Shown piece by piece: positions 44,265 through 52,981 of a stretch of DNA of 64,000 bases. The position numbers and the translations under genes were made by a program. The DNA is from Sphingomonas immobilis (GTDB lineage: Bacteria > Pseudomonadota > Alphaproteobacteria > Sphingomonadales > Sphingomonadaceae): positions 62,001-126,000 of the forward strand of contig NZ_JAUQSZ010000003.1 of NCBI RefSeq assembly GCF_030580995.1. Direction: 5' to 3'. The notes beneath the pieces were generated by a model. The model was given only the letters and a program-made list of their open reading frames with translations, did no database searches and was not told the origin of the DNA. How positions within the stretch are numbered: the first letter of the stretch is position 1; the number at the start of each line of letters is the position of its first letter.

Positions 44265-45298
44265 TTCTTGTCCCCTGCCGCGAGATGGCGATCGAAGAAG
44301 CCCGCGATCAGGCGGAATGCCTCCATCGATTCGGGCATGTCCGGCCACATGAAGAAAGCGTGCGGCAGGCCGTCGAAGAGATAGAGTTCCGACGGCACGC
44401 CGGCCGCCGCAAGACGGCGATGCGCCAGCGTCAGCGCGCTGGCGGCGAAATCACGGCTGCCGGCCAGCAGCAGCGTCGGCGGCATGGCGCGCGTCGCATC
44501 GTCGGAAAGCAGCGCATAGGCCCGCGCGTCGGTCAGCGGAACGCCGGTGAGATAGGGGCTGACCGGCGGCGTCGTCACCGGCGCGGCGCCGGTTAACGGG
44601 CCGGACAGGAGCAGGCTGTCGCCGGTATAAGGCGCGCCGGTGCTGCAGAAGGTGCCGATCGCGCCGGGGCGCGGCAGCCCCTCGCCCTGTAGCGACGCGG
44701 TGGTCTGCGCGACCAGTGCGCCGCCCGCCGAACAGCCGTAGAGGCCGATGGCCTCCGCCCGGTAGGTCTTGAGAAGGACTCGGTAGACCGAACTCATGTC
44801 CTGCGATGCGGCGGGGAAATGGTGGTCTGGCGCGAGGCGGTAGTCGATCGTCACCACGCGCACCCGCATCACCGCCGCGATCGGGATCGCCTCGACCAGC
44901 GCGCCGCTGCCCGCGCCCCACAGGAACGCGCCGCCATGCGCGTTGATCAGAACACGGCCGCGATTGGCCGGACTGATGCCCTCGGCCGGCTCGACCACGT
45001 CGACACCGACCCCGCCGATCGTCTCGTGATGAACGATCGTCTTGAAGCGGCGTTGCATCTCGCCGAGGCGATCGTCGTTAAAACGCTGGTAGAAAGCGCG
45101 CTGCTTGGGGATGTTGCCGGCAATGTCGGCAGGCGCGGCCGCCGCGTCCATACGTTTGAGGATCGCGACCGCTTCCGGGCTCAACTGGTTCGACGGAGGC
45201 AGAGAGAAACCCGGCACTGCCACCTGCGCGCTGGTGGCCGAAAACGCCACGCACGACGCGGCGACAGCGAGCATCATTCTTAGCCGCGCACCGATCAC
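44261..45298 (-). CDS. Secreted alpha/beta-hydrolase (HSL-type esterase)
   Basis: 345 residues from GTG 45298, with GGAGGGGA six bases upstream. A signal peptide ends near SATSAQ. HSL-family motifs follow: oxyanion HGGAFLWGAG, nucleophile elbow GCSAGGALVAQ, LLAGSRDFAA (Asp) and FDGLPHAFFMW (His). It would remove ester-linked acyl groups in the periplasm. It is first in the operon with the MFS and trehalase genes. A LacI-type palindrome (45363-45376) lies 65 bases upstream of the start. Confidence 0.85.
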   Translation of the reverse strand: MIGARLRMMLAVAASCVAFSATSAQVAVPGFSLPPSNQLSPEAVAILKRMDAAAAPADIAGNIPKQRAFYQRFNDDRLGEMQRRFKTIVHHETIGGVGVDVVEPAEGISPANRGRVLINAHGGAFLWGAGSGALVEAIPIAAVMRVRVVTIDYRLAPDHHFPAASQDMSSVYRVLLKTYRAEAIGLYGCSAGGALVAQTTASLQGEGLPRPGAIGTFCSTGAPYTGDSLLLSGPLTGAAPVTTPPVSPYLTGVPLTDARAYALLSDDATRAMPPTLLLAGSRDFAASALTLAHRRLAAAGVPSELYLFDGLPHAFFMWPDMPESMEAFRLIAGFFDRHLAAGDKK

Positions 45299-45362
45299 CG
45301 ACAGTCCCCTCCACCTGGCGGGAGTAAATGCTCCTCGCGTTCCGTGATCGAGTAGGTCGCCA

Positions 45363-45376
45363 TGAAAAGGTTTTCA
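45363..45376 (-). promoter_or_regulatory. Candidate LacI operator 1 (esterase operon)
   Basis: TGAAAAGGTTTTCA, two 6-bp half-sites around GG. On the minus strand it lies next to TTGAAA and upstream of the esterase start. The same pattern (TGAAAW-GG-WTTTCA) occurs at 46493-46506 before the TonB receptor. The form is typical for LacI-family operators. Confidence 0.6.
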
Positions 45377-45388
45377 AGAAAAAGCTGA

Positions 45389-46426
45389 TCACGTCTCGCG
45401 GATCACCATCTCGGTAGGAAGCAGGGTAGATCGCGCCCGCGCACCGTCGAGCTGCTGCATCAGTTTCTCTACGAGCAGCGCACCCGCGACGTCGGTCTTT
45501 TGGTTGATCGTGGTAAGCGCCGGCGTGAAGTGCGCCGCCGGAGGTATGTCGTTGTAACCAACCAGAGAATAGTCGCGCGGAGCGGTCAGGCCGTGCTCGC
45601 GAAATGCGCCCACTGCAGCCATCGCCGCCGTGTCGGAGAAGGCGAAAACCGCGTCGGGGCGGGCTCCACTGACGAGATAGGAGGATACCGTCTGCGCGGT
45701 GGCGGTGAACGCCATCGATACGATCGGCAGGAAATCGACAGTGATGCCCTCGGCCGGGTCGGCCTCTTGGCAGAGCCCCTCGTAGCGCAGGCGCAGCTCC
45801 TCGTGGCGGATATCGCCGAGAAACAGCCAGCGCCTGCGAGCTCGTTCGCGGAAATATCTGCCGGCCAGCCGGCCGCCGCGAATATTGTCACTTCCCACCG
45901 CGCAATAGCCCGCATCCTTGCCCACCGCCCCCCATACCACCATCGGCACGTTGCGTTGGGCCATCGTCCGCAACATCGCGTCGCGCGTCCCCTGCCCGAG
46001 AATGATAAAGCCGTCGGCACCACGCGCACGGTAGAAATCTTCGAAAGCGCGCGCGTCGTCGAGGCCCGGCGGGGACAGCAGCAGCTCTTGGTCGCGGATT
46101 GAAAGCGCCTCGGAAACACCTGCAAGCAGCTCAAAAATAAAGGGATCGCCGATCGCCCCGTGTCTGTGTGAAGCGAAATCGAGCATCACCGCGACAGTTC
46201 CGGTCCGTGCCTGACGCAGTTTCTGCGCATTGCGATTGACGACGTACCCCTGTTCGCGCGCGACATCGAGGACACGCGCGCGCGTCTCTTCGGTAACGAG
46301 CGGACTGTCGTTGAGAACGCGCGACACCGTAGGCATCGATACATTCGCGAGCCGCGCAATGTCCTGCATCGTCGGGCGAGAAGCGCGTGCGCCGCGCTCC
46401 GGCGTTTTCGACAGATCATCGCTCAT
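45389..46426 (-). CDS. LacI-family transcriptional regulator
   Basis: 345 residues from ATG 46426. N-terminal HTH (TMQDIARLANVSMPTVSRVL, hinge helix with NDSPLVTEETRARVLDVARE), then a periplasmic-binding-like effector domain with GFIILGQGTRDAMLR, GSDNIRGGRLAGRYF and YSLVGYNDIPPAAHFTPALT. It would repress until an effector sugar binds. It lies between the two arms of the locus and divergent from the TonB receptor; both arms have matching palindromes, so it is the likely local repressor. The effector is unknown, perhaps trehalose or a derivative. Confidence 0.88.
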   Translation of the reverse strand: MSDDLSKTPERGARASRPTMQDIARLANVSMPTVSRVLNDSPLVTEETRARVLDVAREQGYVVNRNAQKLRQARTGTVAVMLDFASHRHGAIGDPFIFELLAGVSEALSIRDQELLLSPPGLDDARAFEDFYRARGADGFIILGQGTRDAMLRTMAQRNVPMVVWGAVGKDAGYCAVGSDNIRGGRLAGRYFRERARRRWLFLGDIRHEELRLRYEGLCQEADPAEGITVDFLPIVSMAFTATAQTVSSYLVSGARPDAVFAFSDTAAMAAVGAFREHGLTAPRDYSLVGYNDIPPAAHFTPALTTINQKTDVAGALLVEKLMQQLDGARARSTLLPTEMVIRET

Positions 46427-46492
46427 GAGAAAGACCGTAAGCGAGCCCGCGGTAGTGTGGCAAGCCTGCAACAGCGCATTTGACGATACTCT

Positions 46493-46506
46493 TGAAATGG
46501 ATTTCA
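46493..46506 (+). promoter_or_regulatory. Candidate LacI operator 2 (TonB receptor/sulfatase arm)
   Basis: TGAAATGGATTTCA, in the 142-base gap between the divergent LacI and TonB-receptor genes. A TTGACG box lies just 5' (46480-46485), so a bound repressor would cover the promoter. Same pattern as at 45363-45376. Confidence 0.6.
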
Positions 46507-46568
46507 TTACGATTTAGCTAGCGACCCACCAAGGCAATCATGCCGGTTTATTCGCAAGGGGAGGATTT

Positions 46569-49022
46569 ATGATCCGCACCGCTATCTATTTGCTCAGCGC
46601 CGCACCGCTCGCGCTTTCCGCCCAAATCGCCCACGCCCAGTCGGAGCCCGTCTCGACACCTGACACCGCAGCGCCCGCTGCGGACGAACCGGTGCAGAGC
46701 GACATCATCGTGGTCGGCACCGCCGGCGGCGGCACGCGCCGTCAGGATGCCGCCTTCGCCGTCACCACGCTTAGCAGCGATGCGATCACCCGCGCCGCGC
46801 CGACCAGCACGGCCGACATCCTCCGCACTGTTCCCGGCGTCATGGCCGAAAGCTCGGGCGGCCAGAACGGCGCGAATATCTTCGTGCGCGGCTATCCTGC
46901 CGGCGGCGATGCGCAATTCGTGACCTTCCAGATCGCCGGCGTGCCGATCTTTCCACCCTCGACGCTGTCGTTCCTAGAGAACTCGCAACTCATCCGCCTC
47001 GACGAGACGGTCGAGCGCGTTGAGGCCGTGCGCGGCGGCACGGGCTCGCTGTTCTCGGCGGGGCAGCCCGGGCTCACCGTCAACGTCGTGCCGCGCATCG
47101 GCGGCAAGACGCTGAAGGGCTTTGCGAAATTCTCGATCACCGATTACGGCGACAAGCGCGGCGACGCTTGGATTTCCGGTCCGCTGAACCAGGACACCAC
47201 CTTCATGGTCGGCGGCTATTACGCGCAGGGCCACGGCATCCGTAACCCCGGCTTTGACGCAGAAAAGGGCGGTCAGATCACCGCCAACATCCATCATGAT
47301 TTCGACGGGCGCGGCTCGCTCGAAGTCTATGGTCGTTACCTCAACGATCACGGTCAGTGGCTGCTGACGATGCCGGTCGTGCAGAACGGAACGCAGATCA
47401 GCCAGTATCCGGGCTTCTCCGGCAACAGCAACAGCCTGATCGGCCCGGAGACGCAGGTCGTCACCAACGCCGCGGGCCGCCGTATCGACATCTCGGACGG
47501 TCGCGGCGCGAAGATTTTCAACGCCGGCATCACCTTCGATTATGAAGTCGCCGACGGGCTGCGCGTGCGTGAACGTACCGCCTATCTCGGCGGCACGGCC
47601 AACACCAACGGCCTCGTGCCGGTTGCGGCACCGACCACGGCGGCGGCGATGGCGGTTACGCTCGGCGGTGCGGGCTCGACGGTCGGTTCGCTCAACTATG
47701 CCAACGGCGGCGGCGCGGTTTCGACCGGCGCCAGCACGCAGGTGCTGCAGGCCGGCGCGTGGAACGTCCAGAAAAAGATCACCTCGTTCGTCACCGACTC
47801 GGCACTCGAGTGGAAGACCGGCGGCAACACGCTGACGGGCGGCTTCTATTACGCGAACTACACGACTCATGATAATTGGGCGCTCGGCAACAACGTCCTG
47901 CTGACGGCGACGCCCAACGCGCGCCTACTCAGCCTGACGCTCGGCGATGGCCGCGTCGCCTCCAGCACGACCGGCACCAGCGGCGGCCAGGGCTTCCTCG
48001 TGGACGGCAGCTACACCGGCAACGACTACGCCTTCTACGCGGTCGACGAGCTCCAGATCACGCCGGAACTGCGGGTCGATGGCGGCATCCGCTGGCAGCG
48101 CCATGAGGTGACGGGCCAGGTTCGCACGCCGGGCGGCACCGTCAACGTCGATGGCAACGCCAACACGCTGTACGACAACGTCTCCAACGTCCTCGGAACG
48201 ACGCCGCAGGTCATCAATTACGGTGCGGAAGCCTGGTCGTGGACGGTTGGCGCAAATTACGACTTCTCGCGCAATCTGGGCGTCTTCGCGCGCTACAGCC
48301 GTGGCAACAGCTTCCCGCAGTTCGACAATCTGCGCGGGCTGAGCGACTCGGCCATCGCCGCGCACACCGGCACGGCGGTGACGGCGAAGGTCGATACCTA
48401 TGAAGGCGGGGTGAAATATTCGAGCCCGCTGCTCAACCTGTATCTGACGGTGTTCCACAACAAGTTCGACGGTCTGGCGACGACGCAGATCGTCACGCTG
48501 CCGGGCGGCGGGACGGGCGTGGTGTCCTCGATCGGCGGCGCGAAGGCGACCGGCGTCGAGCTCGAAGGCGTGGTGCGGCCGGTGCAGTGGTTCAGCCTGA
48601 CGGCGTCGGGCACGTATCTCGACGGCACCTATCAGGGCTATTTCACCAACAACGGCCTGAACAACAACACCGGCAACATGGTGCAGCGTCAGCCGAAATG
48701 GGCCTGGCGCGTTACCCCGGCGCTCGACGTGAATGTCGGGGGGCTGAAGCCGTCGCTCTACGCGACGGTGCAATATACCGGCGATCGTTTCTCCGATCCT
48801 GAAAACCAGCAGCTCCTGCCGCATTTCTACCAGGTCGATGCGGGTGTGTCGGTGACGATCGCCGATCGCTACACGTTTCAGGTGACGGGCAACAACCTCA
48901 CCAACGAATTCGGTTTAACGGAGGGCAATCCCCGCCAGATCGGCTCGCAGGGCGCAGGCGTGGTGCTGGCGCGTCCGATCCTCGGCCGCTCGTTCCGCTT
49001 CAGCGCGGCGGTGAAGTTTTAA
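46569..49022 (+). CDS. TonB-dependent outer-membrane receptor
   Basis: 817 residues with GGGGAGGATTT upstream. Signal peptide (LLSAAPLALSAQIAHAQS). A TonB-box-like segment (DIIVVGTAGG) precedes the plug (~60-165: FAVTTLSSDAITRAAPTSTA, ILRTVPGVMAES, RVEAVRGGTGSLFSAGQPG). The beta barrel ends in FRFSAAVKF with the C-terminal Phe. It imports a substrate across the outer membrane using TonB energy. It is followed by two sulfatase genes after a hairpin at 49037-49075. Sequence does not separate siderophore from glycan use; context favours a sulfated sugar. Confidence 0.9.
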   Translation: MIRTAIYLLSAAPLALSAQIAHAQSEPVSTPDTAAPAADEPVQSDIIVVGTAGGGTRRQDAAFAVTTLSSDAITRAAPTSTADILRTVPGVMAESSGGQNGANIFVRGYPAGGDAQFVTFQIAGVPIFPPSTLSFLENSQLIRLDETVERVEAVRGGTGSLFSAGQPGLTVNVVPRIGGKTLKGFAKFSITDYGDKRGDAWISGPLNQDTTFMVGGYYAQGHGIRNPGFDAEKGGQITANIHHDFDGRGSLEVYGRYLNDHGQWLLTMPVVQNGTQISQYPGFSGNSNSLIGPETQVVTNAAGRRIDISDGRGAKIFNAGITFDYEVADGLRVRERTAYLGGTANTNGLVPVAAPTTAAAMAVTLGGAGSTVGSLNYANGGGAVSTGASTQVLQAGAWNVQKKITSFVTDSALEWKTGGNTLTGGFYYANYTTHDNWALGNNVLLTATPNARLLSLTLGDGRVASSTTGTSGGQGFLVDGSYTGNDYAFYAVDELQITPELRVDGGIRWQRHEVTGQVRTPGGTVNVDGNANTLYDNVSNVLGTTPQVINYGAEAWSWTVGANYDFSRNLGVFARYSRGNSFPQFDNLRGLSDSAIAAHTGTAVTAKVDTYEGGVKYSSPLLNLYLTVFHNKFDGLATTQIVTLPGGGTGVVSSIGGAKATGVELEGVVRPVQWFSLTASGTYLDGTYQGYFTNNGLNNNTGNMVQRQPKWAWRVTPALDVNVGGLKPSLYATVQYTGDRFSDPENQQLLPHFYQVDAGVSVTIADRYTFQVTGNNLTNEFGLTEGNPRQIGSQGAGVVLARPILGRSFRFSAAVKF

Positions 49023-49036
49023 GGTGCTCCCCGAGT

Positions 49037-49075
49037 GCCCGCTTTCGGTTCCCCTGCCGGAAGCGGGCCATTTTC
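49037..49075 (+). terminator. Intercistronic hairpin between receptor and sulfatase
   Basis: GCCCGCTTTCGG (49037-49048) pairs with CCGGAAGCGGGC (49057-49068, one mismatch region), followed by CATTTTCG. This would act as a partial terminator or mRNA-stability element, giving more receptor than sulfatase message. Confidence 0.5.
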
Positions 49076-49090
49076 GTATAAGGAGTGCGC

Positions 49091-50506
49091 ATGGATCGGC
49101 GTGACGTCCTGAAGGGTATCGCGGGTGTCGCGGCGGTCTCCGCCGCGCCGCTGCGCGCGGTGGCGGCCACACCGCCGAAACGCAACGTCCTGCTGCTGAT
49201 CTCCGACGATCAGGGGCTCGATGCCGGCTGTTACGGATTGGGCATCAAGACGCCGCGCCTCGATCGGCTGGCGCGTGAGGGCACGCGCTTCACCCAGGGC
49301 TACGCCACCGTCTCGTCGTGCAGCCCGAGCCGCGCGTCGATCTATACCGGGCTCTATACGCACCAGAACGGCATGTACGGTCTGGGCCATGACGTGCACC
49401 ACCAGTCGCTGCTGCCGGGCATAGAGACGTTGCCGGCGATGCTGCGCCGGGCAGGCTATGCGACCGCGCTGGCCGGCAAGAAGCACGTCGGGCCTGACGC
49501 CGCCTTCCCGTACGAAGCGGAACTGGTGCCGGAACGCAGCGGCATCCGCGACGTCCACGAACTGTCGGTCGCAGCGGCCAGCTTCATCCGCGCGAGCGAC
49601 GACCGCCCCTTCTTCGTGACGGTCGGCTACAGCGATCCGCACCGTGCGGCAGGCGGCTACGGCAACGGCCCCGCATGGCCGGGCGTGAAACCGGTCATCT
49701 ACGATCCGAAGCGCGTGCCGATTCCATCGCATTTGCCCGATCTGCCGGCTGTGCGGCAGGATCTGGCGGATTATTACCAGTCGATCAGCCGGCTCGACAG
49801 CGGCATCGGCATGTTGCTCGACGATCTCGCCGCGATGGGCCGCGCGGACGATACGCTGGTGATCTTCCTGAGCGACAACGGCCGCCCCTTCCCTGCTGCC
49901 AAGACCAATCTCTACGATCCGGGCCTGCATCTGCCGCTGATCGTTCGCGCGCCGGGCGCGGCCCCTTCCATCAACGATGCGATGGTGAGTTGGGTCGATG
50001 TCGCGCCGACGATCCTCGCGTGGACCGGTGCTGCCGGGCCGAATTACAAACTGTCCGGCCAGTCGCTGCTGCCGCTGCTCGGCAAGGCGGGCGATCCGGC
50101 GCGCGACGCGGTGTTCGCCAGCCACGATTTCCACGAGATCAATCAATATTATCCGATGCGCGCGATCCGCACGCGGACCCACAGCTACATCCTCAACCTC
50201 GCGCATCCGCTCGATTATCCGATCGCGGGGGATGTCGCCGGATCGCCGAGCTGGCAGGCGATCGCCGCCGATCCGGCGATCCTGCTCGGCAAGCGCACGC
50301 AGGCGGCCTATCTGAAGCGTCCGGCCGAGGAACTCTACGACCTGAAGCGCGATCCCGATGAGGTGGTGAACGTGGCGAACGACCCCGCCTATGCCGCCGT
50401 GAAGGCGCAGCTCGCCGAACGCCTGCGGGCAAGCCGCGCGGCCACCAAGGATCCGTGGCTCGCCGGGCAGACCGATCCCTACAGCCATGTGGGCAAGCAC
50501 GAATGA
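49091..50506 (+). CDS. Sulfatase 1 (N-sulfoglucosamine sulfohydrolase-like)
   Basis: 471 residues from ATG 49091 (AAGGAG upstream). A Tat-type signal (DRRDVLKGIAGVAAVSAAP) points to the periplasm. The formylglycine motif is CSPSRASIYTG (CxPxR; Cys converted post-translationally), with metal ligands in LLISDDQGLD and FLSDNGRPFP. The stretch SDNGRPFPAAKTNLYDPGL matches the SGSH-like branch of family S1. It hydrolyses a sulfate ester or sulfamate. A maturase is not in the window. Its stop overlaps the start of sulfatase 2 by 4 bases. Confidence 0.88.
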   Translation: MDRRDVLKGIAGVAAVSAAPLRAVAATPPKRNVLLLISDDQGLDAGCYGLGIKTPRLDRLAREGTRFTQGYATVSSCSPSRASIYTGLYTHQNGMYGLGHDVHHQSLLPGIETLPAMLRRAGYATALAGKKHVGPDAAFPYEAELVPERSGIRDVHELSVAAASFIRASDDRPFFVTVGYSDPHRAAGGYGNGPAWPGVKPVIYDPKRVPIPSHLPDLPAVRQDLADYYQSISRLDSGIGMLLDDLAAMGRADDTLVIFLSDNGRPFPAAKTNLYDPGLHLPLIVRAPGAAPSINDAMVSWVDVAPTILAWTGAAGPNYKLSGQSLLPLLGKAGDPARDAVFASHDFHEINQYYPMRAIRTRTHSYILNLAHPLDYPIAGDVAGSPSWQAIAADPAILLGKRTQAAYLKRPAEELYDLKRDPDEVVNVANDPAYAAVKAQLAERLRASRAATKDPWLAGQTDPYSHVGKHE

Positions 50507-52047
50507 GCGACAGTCCCGATCGCCGCGGCGTCCTTCTGGCCGGCAGCCTCGGCGCATTCGGGCTCTACAGCTGGGCGGCGGGCGCGGAGGCCGCGACACC
50601 GCAATCGCTGACGACACTCAGGCGCAAGCCCGGCTTGAAGCCGAAGAACATCCTGTTCGTCCTCACCGACGATCATCGTTACGACGCGCTCGGCTTCATG
50701 AAGACACAAGGCTTCGGCGACACGCCGACGCTCGACCGGCTGGCGCGCGAGGGCGTGCATTTCCGCAACGCCTTCGTCACCACCGCGCTCTGCTCGCCGA
50801 GCCGCGCGTCGATCTTCACCGGCCTCTACGCGCACCAGCACCGGGTGGTGGACAACAACCATCCGATCCCGCCCGGCCTCGTCTATTATCCGCAATATCT
50901 GCAGCATGCCGGGTACGAGACCGCCTTCATCGGCAAGTGGCACATGGGCATCGAAACCGACGCCCCGCAGCCGGGCTTCGACCGCTGGGTCAGTTTCAAG
51001 GGCCAAGGCCATTATCTGCCGCATGAGGACGGCCTCAACGTCGACGGCCACAAGGTGGCGCAGAAGGGCTATATCACCGACGAGCTGACCGATTATGCGC
51101 TCGACTGGATCGGCAGGCGCGACGGCAAGCGGCCGTGGATGATGCACTTCGCGCACAAGGCGGTGCATGCCGAGTTCATCCCGGCGGAGCGCCACAAGGG
51201 CCGCTACGACAAGGAGACGTTCCGCTATCCCGACAGCATGAAGCCTGGCGTGCCCGGCCGGCCGATGTGGGTGGAGAACCAGCGCAACAGCTGGCACGGC
51301 GTCGATTATCCCTATCACGGCAAGCTCGACATCGGCGATTACTACAAGCGCTACATGGAGACCTTGCTGGCGGTCGACGAAGGCCTGGCCAAGATCATGG
51401 CGTTGCTGGCGCGGCGGGGCGAACTCGACGATACGCTGATCGTCTATATGGGCGACAACGGCTTCATGTTCGGCGAACACGGCCTGATTGATAAGCGGGC
51501 CGCCTACGAAGAATCGATGCGTGTGCCGCTGATCGCGCGCTGCCCGTCGCTGTTCGGGCGCGGTGCGGTGGAGCAGGTCGTCGCTAATATCGACATCGCG
51601 CCGACCATGCTCGCGGCGGCAGGGCTGGAAGCGCCTACGCACATGGCGGGCGCGGACATACTGCCGCTGATCGGCGGACGGGACGTGCCGTGGCGCAAGG
51701 AGCTGCTTTACGAATATTATTGGGAGCGCAATTTCCCGCAAACGCCGACCGTTCACGCGCTGCGCGAGGAGCGCTACAAATATATGCATTTCCACGGCAT
51801 CTGGGATACCGACGAACTTTATGACCTGACCGCCGATCCGCAAGAAAGCGACAATCTGCTCGCTCGTCCTGGTCACGAGGCGATGGCGGAGCGAATGAGC
51901 ACGAAACTGTTCGACCTGCTCGAGAAAACAGGCGGGATGCAAATCCCGCTCAGCGCCGACGCCGGTGAACGCAACGAACTGCGTAATCCAGCAGGATCCT
52001 CGGGTGCTTCTTTCCCCTCACGCTTCTTCCGGCCGCCTTTACGCTAA
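50503..52047 (+). CDS. Sulfatase 2 (iduronate-2-/GlcNAc-6-sulfatase-like)
   Basis: 514 residues from ATG 50503 (ATGA overlap with sulfatase 1). Signal of Tat type (DRRGVLLAGSLGAFGLYSWA). Formylglycine motif CSPSRASIFTG; metal ligands in FVLTDDHRYD and YMGDNGFMFGEHG; substrate-side residues in HFAHKAVHAEF and GKWHMG. It belongs to a different S1 branch than sulfatase 1, so the two probably remove sulfate at different positions. The last ~25 residues are low-complexity (ASFPSRFFRPPL). Confidence 0.88.
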   Translation: MSDSPDRRGVLLAGSLGAFGLYSWAAGAEAATPQSLTTLRRKPGLKPKNILFVLTDDHRYDALGFMKTQGFGDTPTLDRLAREGVHFRNAFVTTALCSPSRASIFTGLYAHQHRVVDNNHPIPPGLVYYPQYLQHAGYETAFIGKWHMGIETDAPQPGFDRWVSFKGQGHYLPHEDGLNVDGHKVAQKGYITDELTDYALDWIGRRDGKRPWMMHFAHKAVHAEFIPAERHKGRYDKETFRYPDSMKPGVPGRPMWVENQRNSWHGVDYPYHGKLDIGDYYKRYMETLLAVDEGLAKIMALLARRGELDDTLIVYMGDNGFMFGEHGLIDKRAAYEESMRVPLIARCPSLFGRGAVEQVVANIDIAPTMLAAAGLEAPTHMAGADILPLIGGRDVPWRKELLYEYYWERNFPQTPTVHALREERYKYMHFHGIWDTDELYDLTADPQESDNLLARPGHEAMAERMSTKLFDLLEKTGGMQIPLSADAGERNELRNPAGSSGASFPSRFFRPPLR

Positions 52048-52089
52048 AGGCCGATGTTGCCCGTCGCTCTGAACCGAAGTGTCGCGGTC

Positions 52090-52155
52090 TCAGCAAGAAA
52101 CGGCAGGTTTTGGGTTTTGTGTAGGCGTCTTCGAGCGGCGACAATTTGAGGCGCG
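52090..52155 (+). repeat. Dispersed intergenic repeat, copy near 52.1 kb
   Basis: CAGCAAGAAACGGCAGGTTT, TGGGTTTTGTGTAGG and TTCGAGCGGCGACAATT align with 11415-11465 in the same order and spacing. It lies just after the sulfatase arm. The 3' TAGGGCGC block is degenerate here. Confidence 0.5.
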
Positions 52156-52371
52156 TTGCGGCGGGTGTGACGAAAACTCGGGCGGTTAATCGCCACCGGT
52201 ACCATTCACCTGGCCGAATTGGGAGATCGAACCCGGCTGTACCCACTATTTGGCTATTTAATTGCGCACCCTTGAATCGGCACGACGGCGCGGCGCTCGT
52301 CCGCCGTTGCGATCCGCGCCGCCGAGCCGACGCAAGATCCTGGCGCGGTGATGATAGTGACGTACCGAGGT

Positions 52372-52479
52372 GGGCGCGATATGCGGGGTACCGATGATCC
52401 GTCTTTTCTCGCCTACGTGGTGGACGAGACTCAGAAGGAGCCGCCTGTTTACGGGCTCGGCTGCAATCACGCCCGCTGA
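52372..52479 (+). pseudogene. C-terminal relic of the protein family at 26796-27116
   Basis: The frame reads RDMRGTDDPSFLAYVVDE, then TQKEPPVYGLGCNHAR and TGA. This aligns with the end of the 26796-27116 protein (EMRGADGPSFLAYVVDE, then A.KEPHVHGPGCNYDH). The rest of the gene is gone. It shows that a second copy existed in this genome. Confidence 0.6.
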
Positions 52480-52651
52480 TCGCGCGATTCAGCACGTCCA
52501 AACCTCAACGTGGTCGATTTAAGACGTGTTTGCCGTTCAGATTCTTCGTCGTGATGTTCGCCAATCCCATAGATATGCCTGTATCAATTCGAAACTATCG
52601 CCACCGCGCAGCCGGTTGCACTGCAGCAATCATTGTGGTGCCTTGGCGCCC

Positions 52652-52930
52652 ATGCGTATCTTCTGTTTGCTCGGGCATCGACGAGCCGATGGCGTCCTCC
52701 ACGGCATGATTTTTTTGGGTGAATGTCGAACCTGCGCGACGCCGGTTGTAAAGCGGCCCGGTGGGCGCTGGTATCCGATCCCAAAAGGCTACCGTGTGGT
52801 CTGGAGAAAGGAAGGGCAGCACGCGCTCCCGCCGCGAGAACTACTGTCGCGGGCGAGGAAGGAAGCTCCATTTCTCCACCGCCGCCGATCGCGACATGTC
52901 GATCCTATGTCTGCCTACCGAATCGAATAA
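52652..52930 (+). CDS. Small CxxC (zinc-ribbon-like) protein, 92 aa
   Basis: From ATG 52652: MRIFCLLGHRRADG, then GECRTCATPVVKRPGGRWYP, then IPKGYRVVWRKEGQ and a basic tail. The pairing of CLLGH with CRTC, ahead of a W.vP.GYRVVWR strand, recalls short sphingomonad proteins with a rubredoxin/zinc-ribbon-like C..H...CxxC core. Metal binding is inferred. The stretch 52480-52651 before it holds no gene. Confidence 0.5.
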   Translation: MRIFCLLGHRRADGVLHGMIFLGECRTCATPVVKRPGGRWYPIPKGYRVVWRKEGQHALPPRELLSRARKEAPFLHRRRSRHVDPMSAYRIE

Positions 52931-52981
52931 TTCAAACCGACCGCAAGTTCGTTGGGCGAATGGCCCTCTGTCACTCGTCCT

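Noticed and set aside
47925-51942. Long minus-strand open frames opposite the TonB receptor and both sulfatases
   Set aside because: Antisense shadows; the plus-strand genes have signal peptides, motifs and tight spacing.
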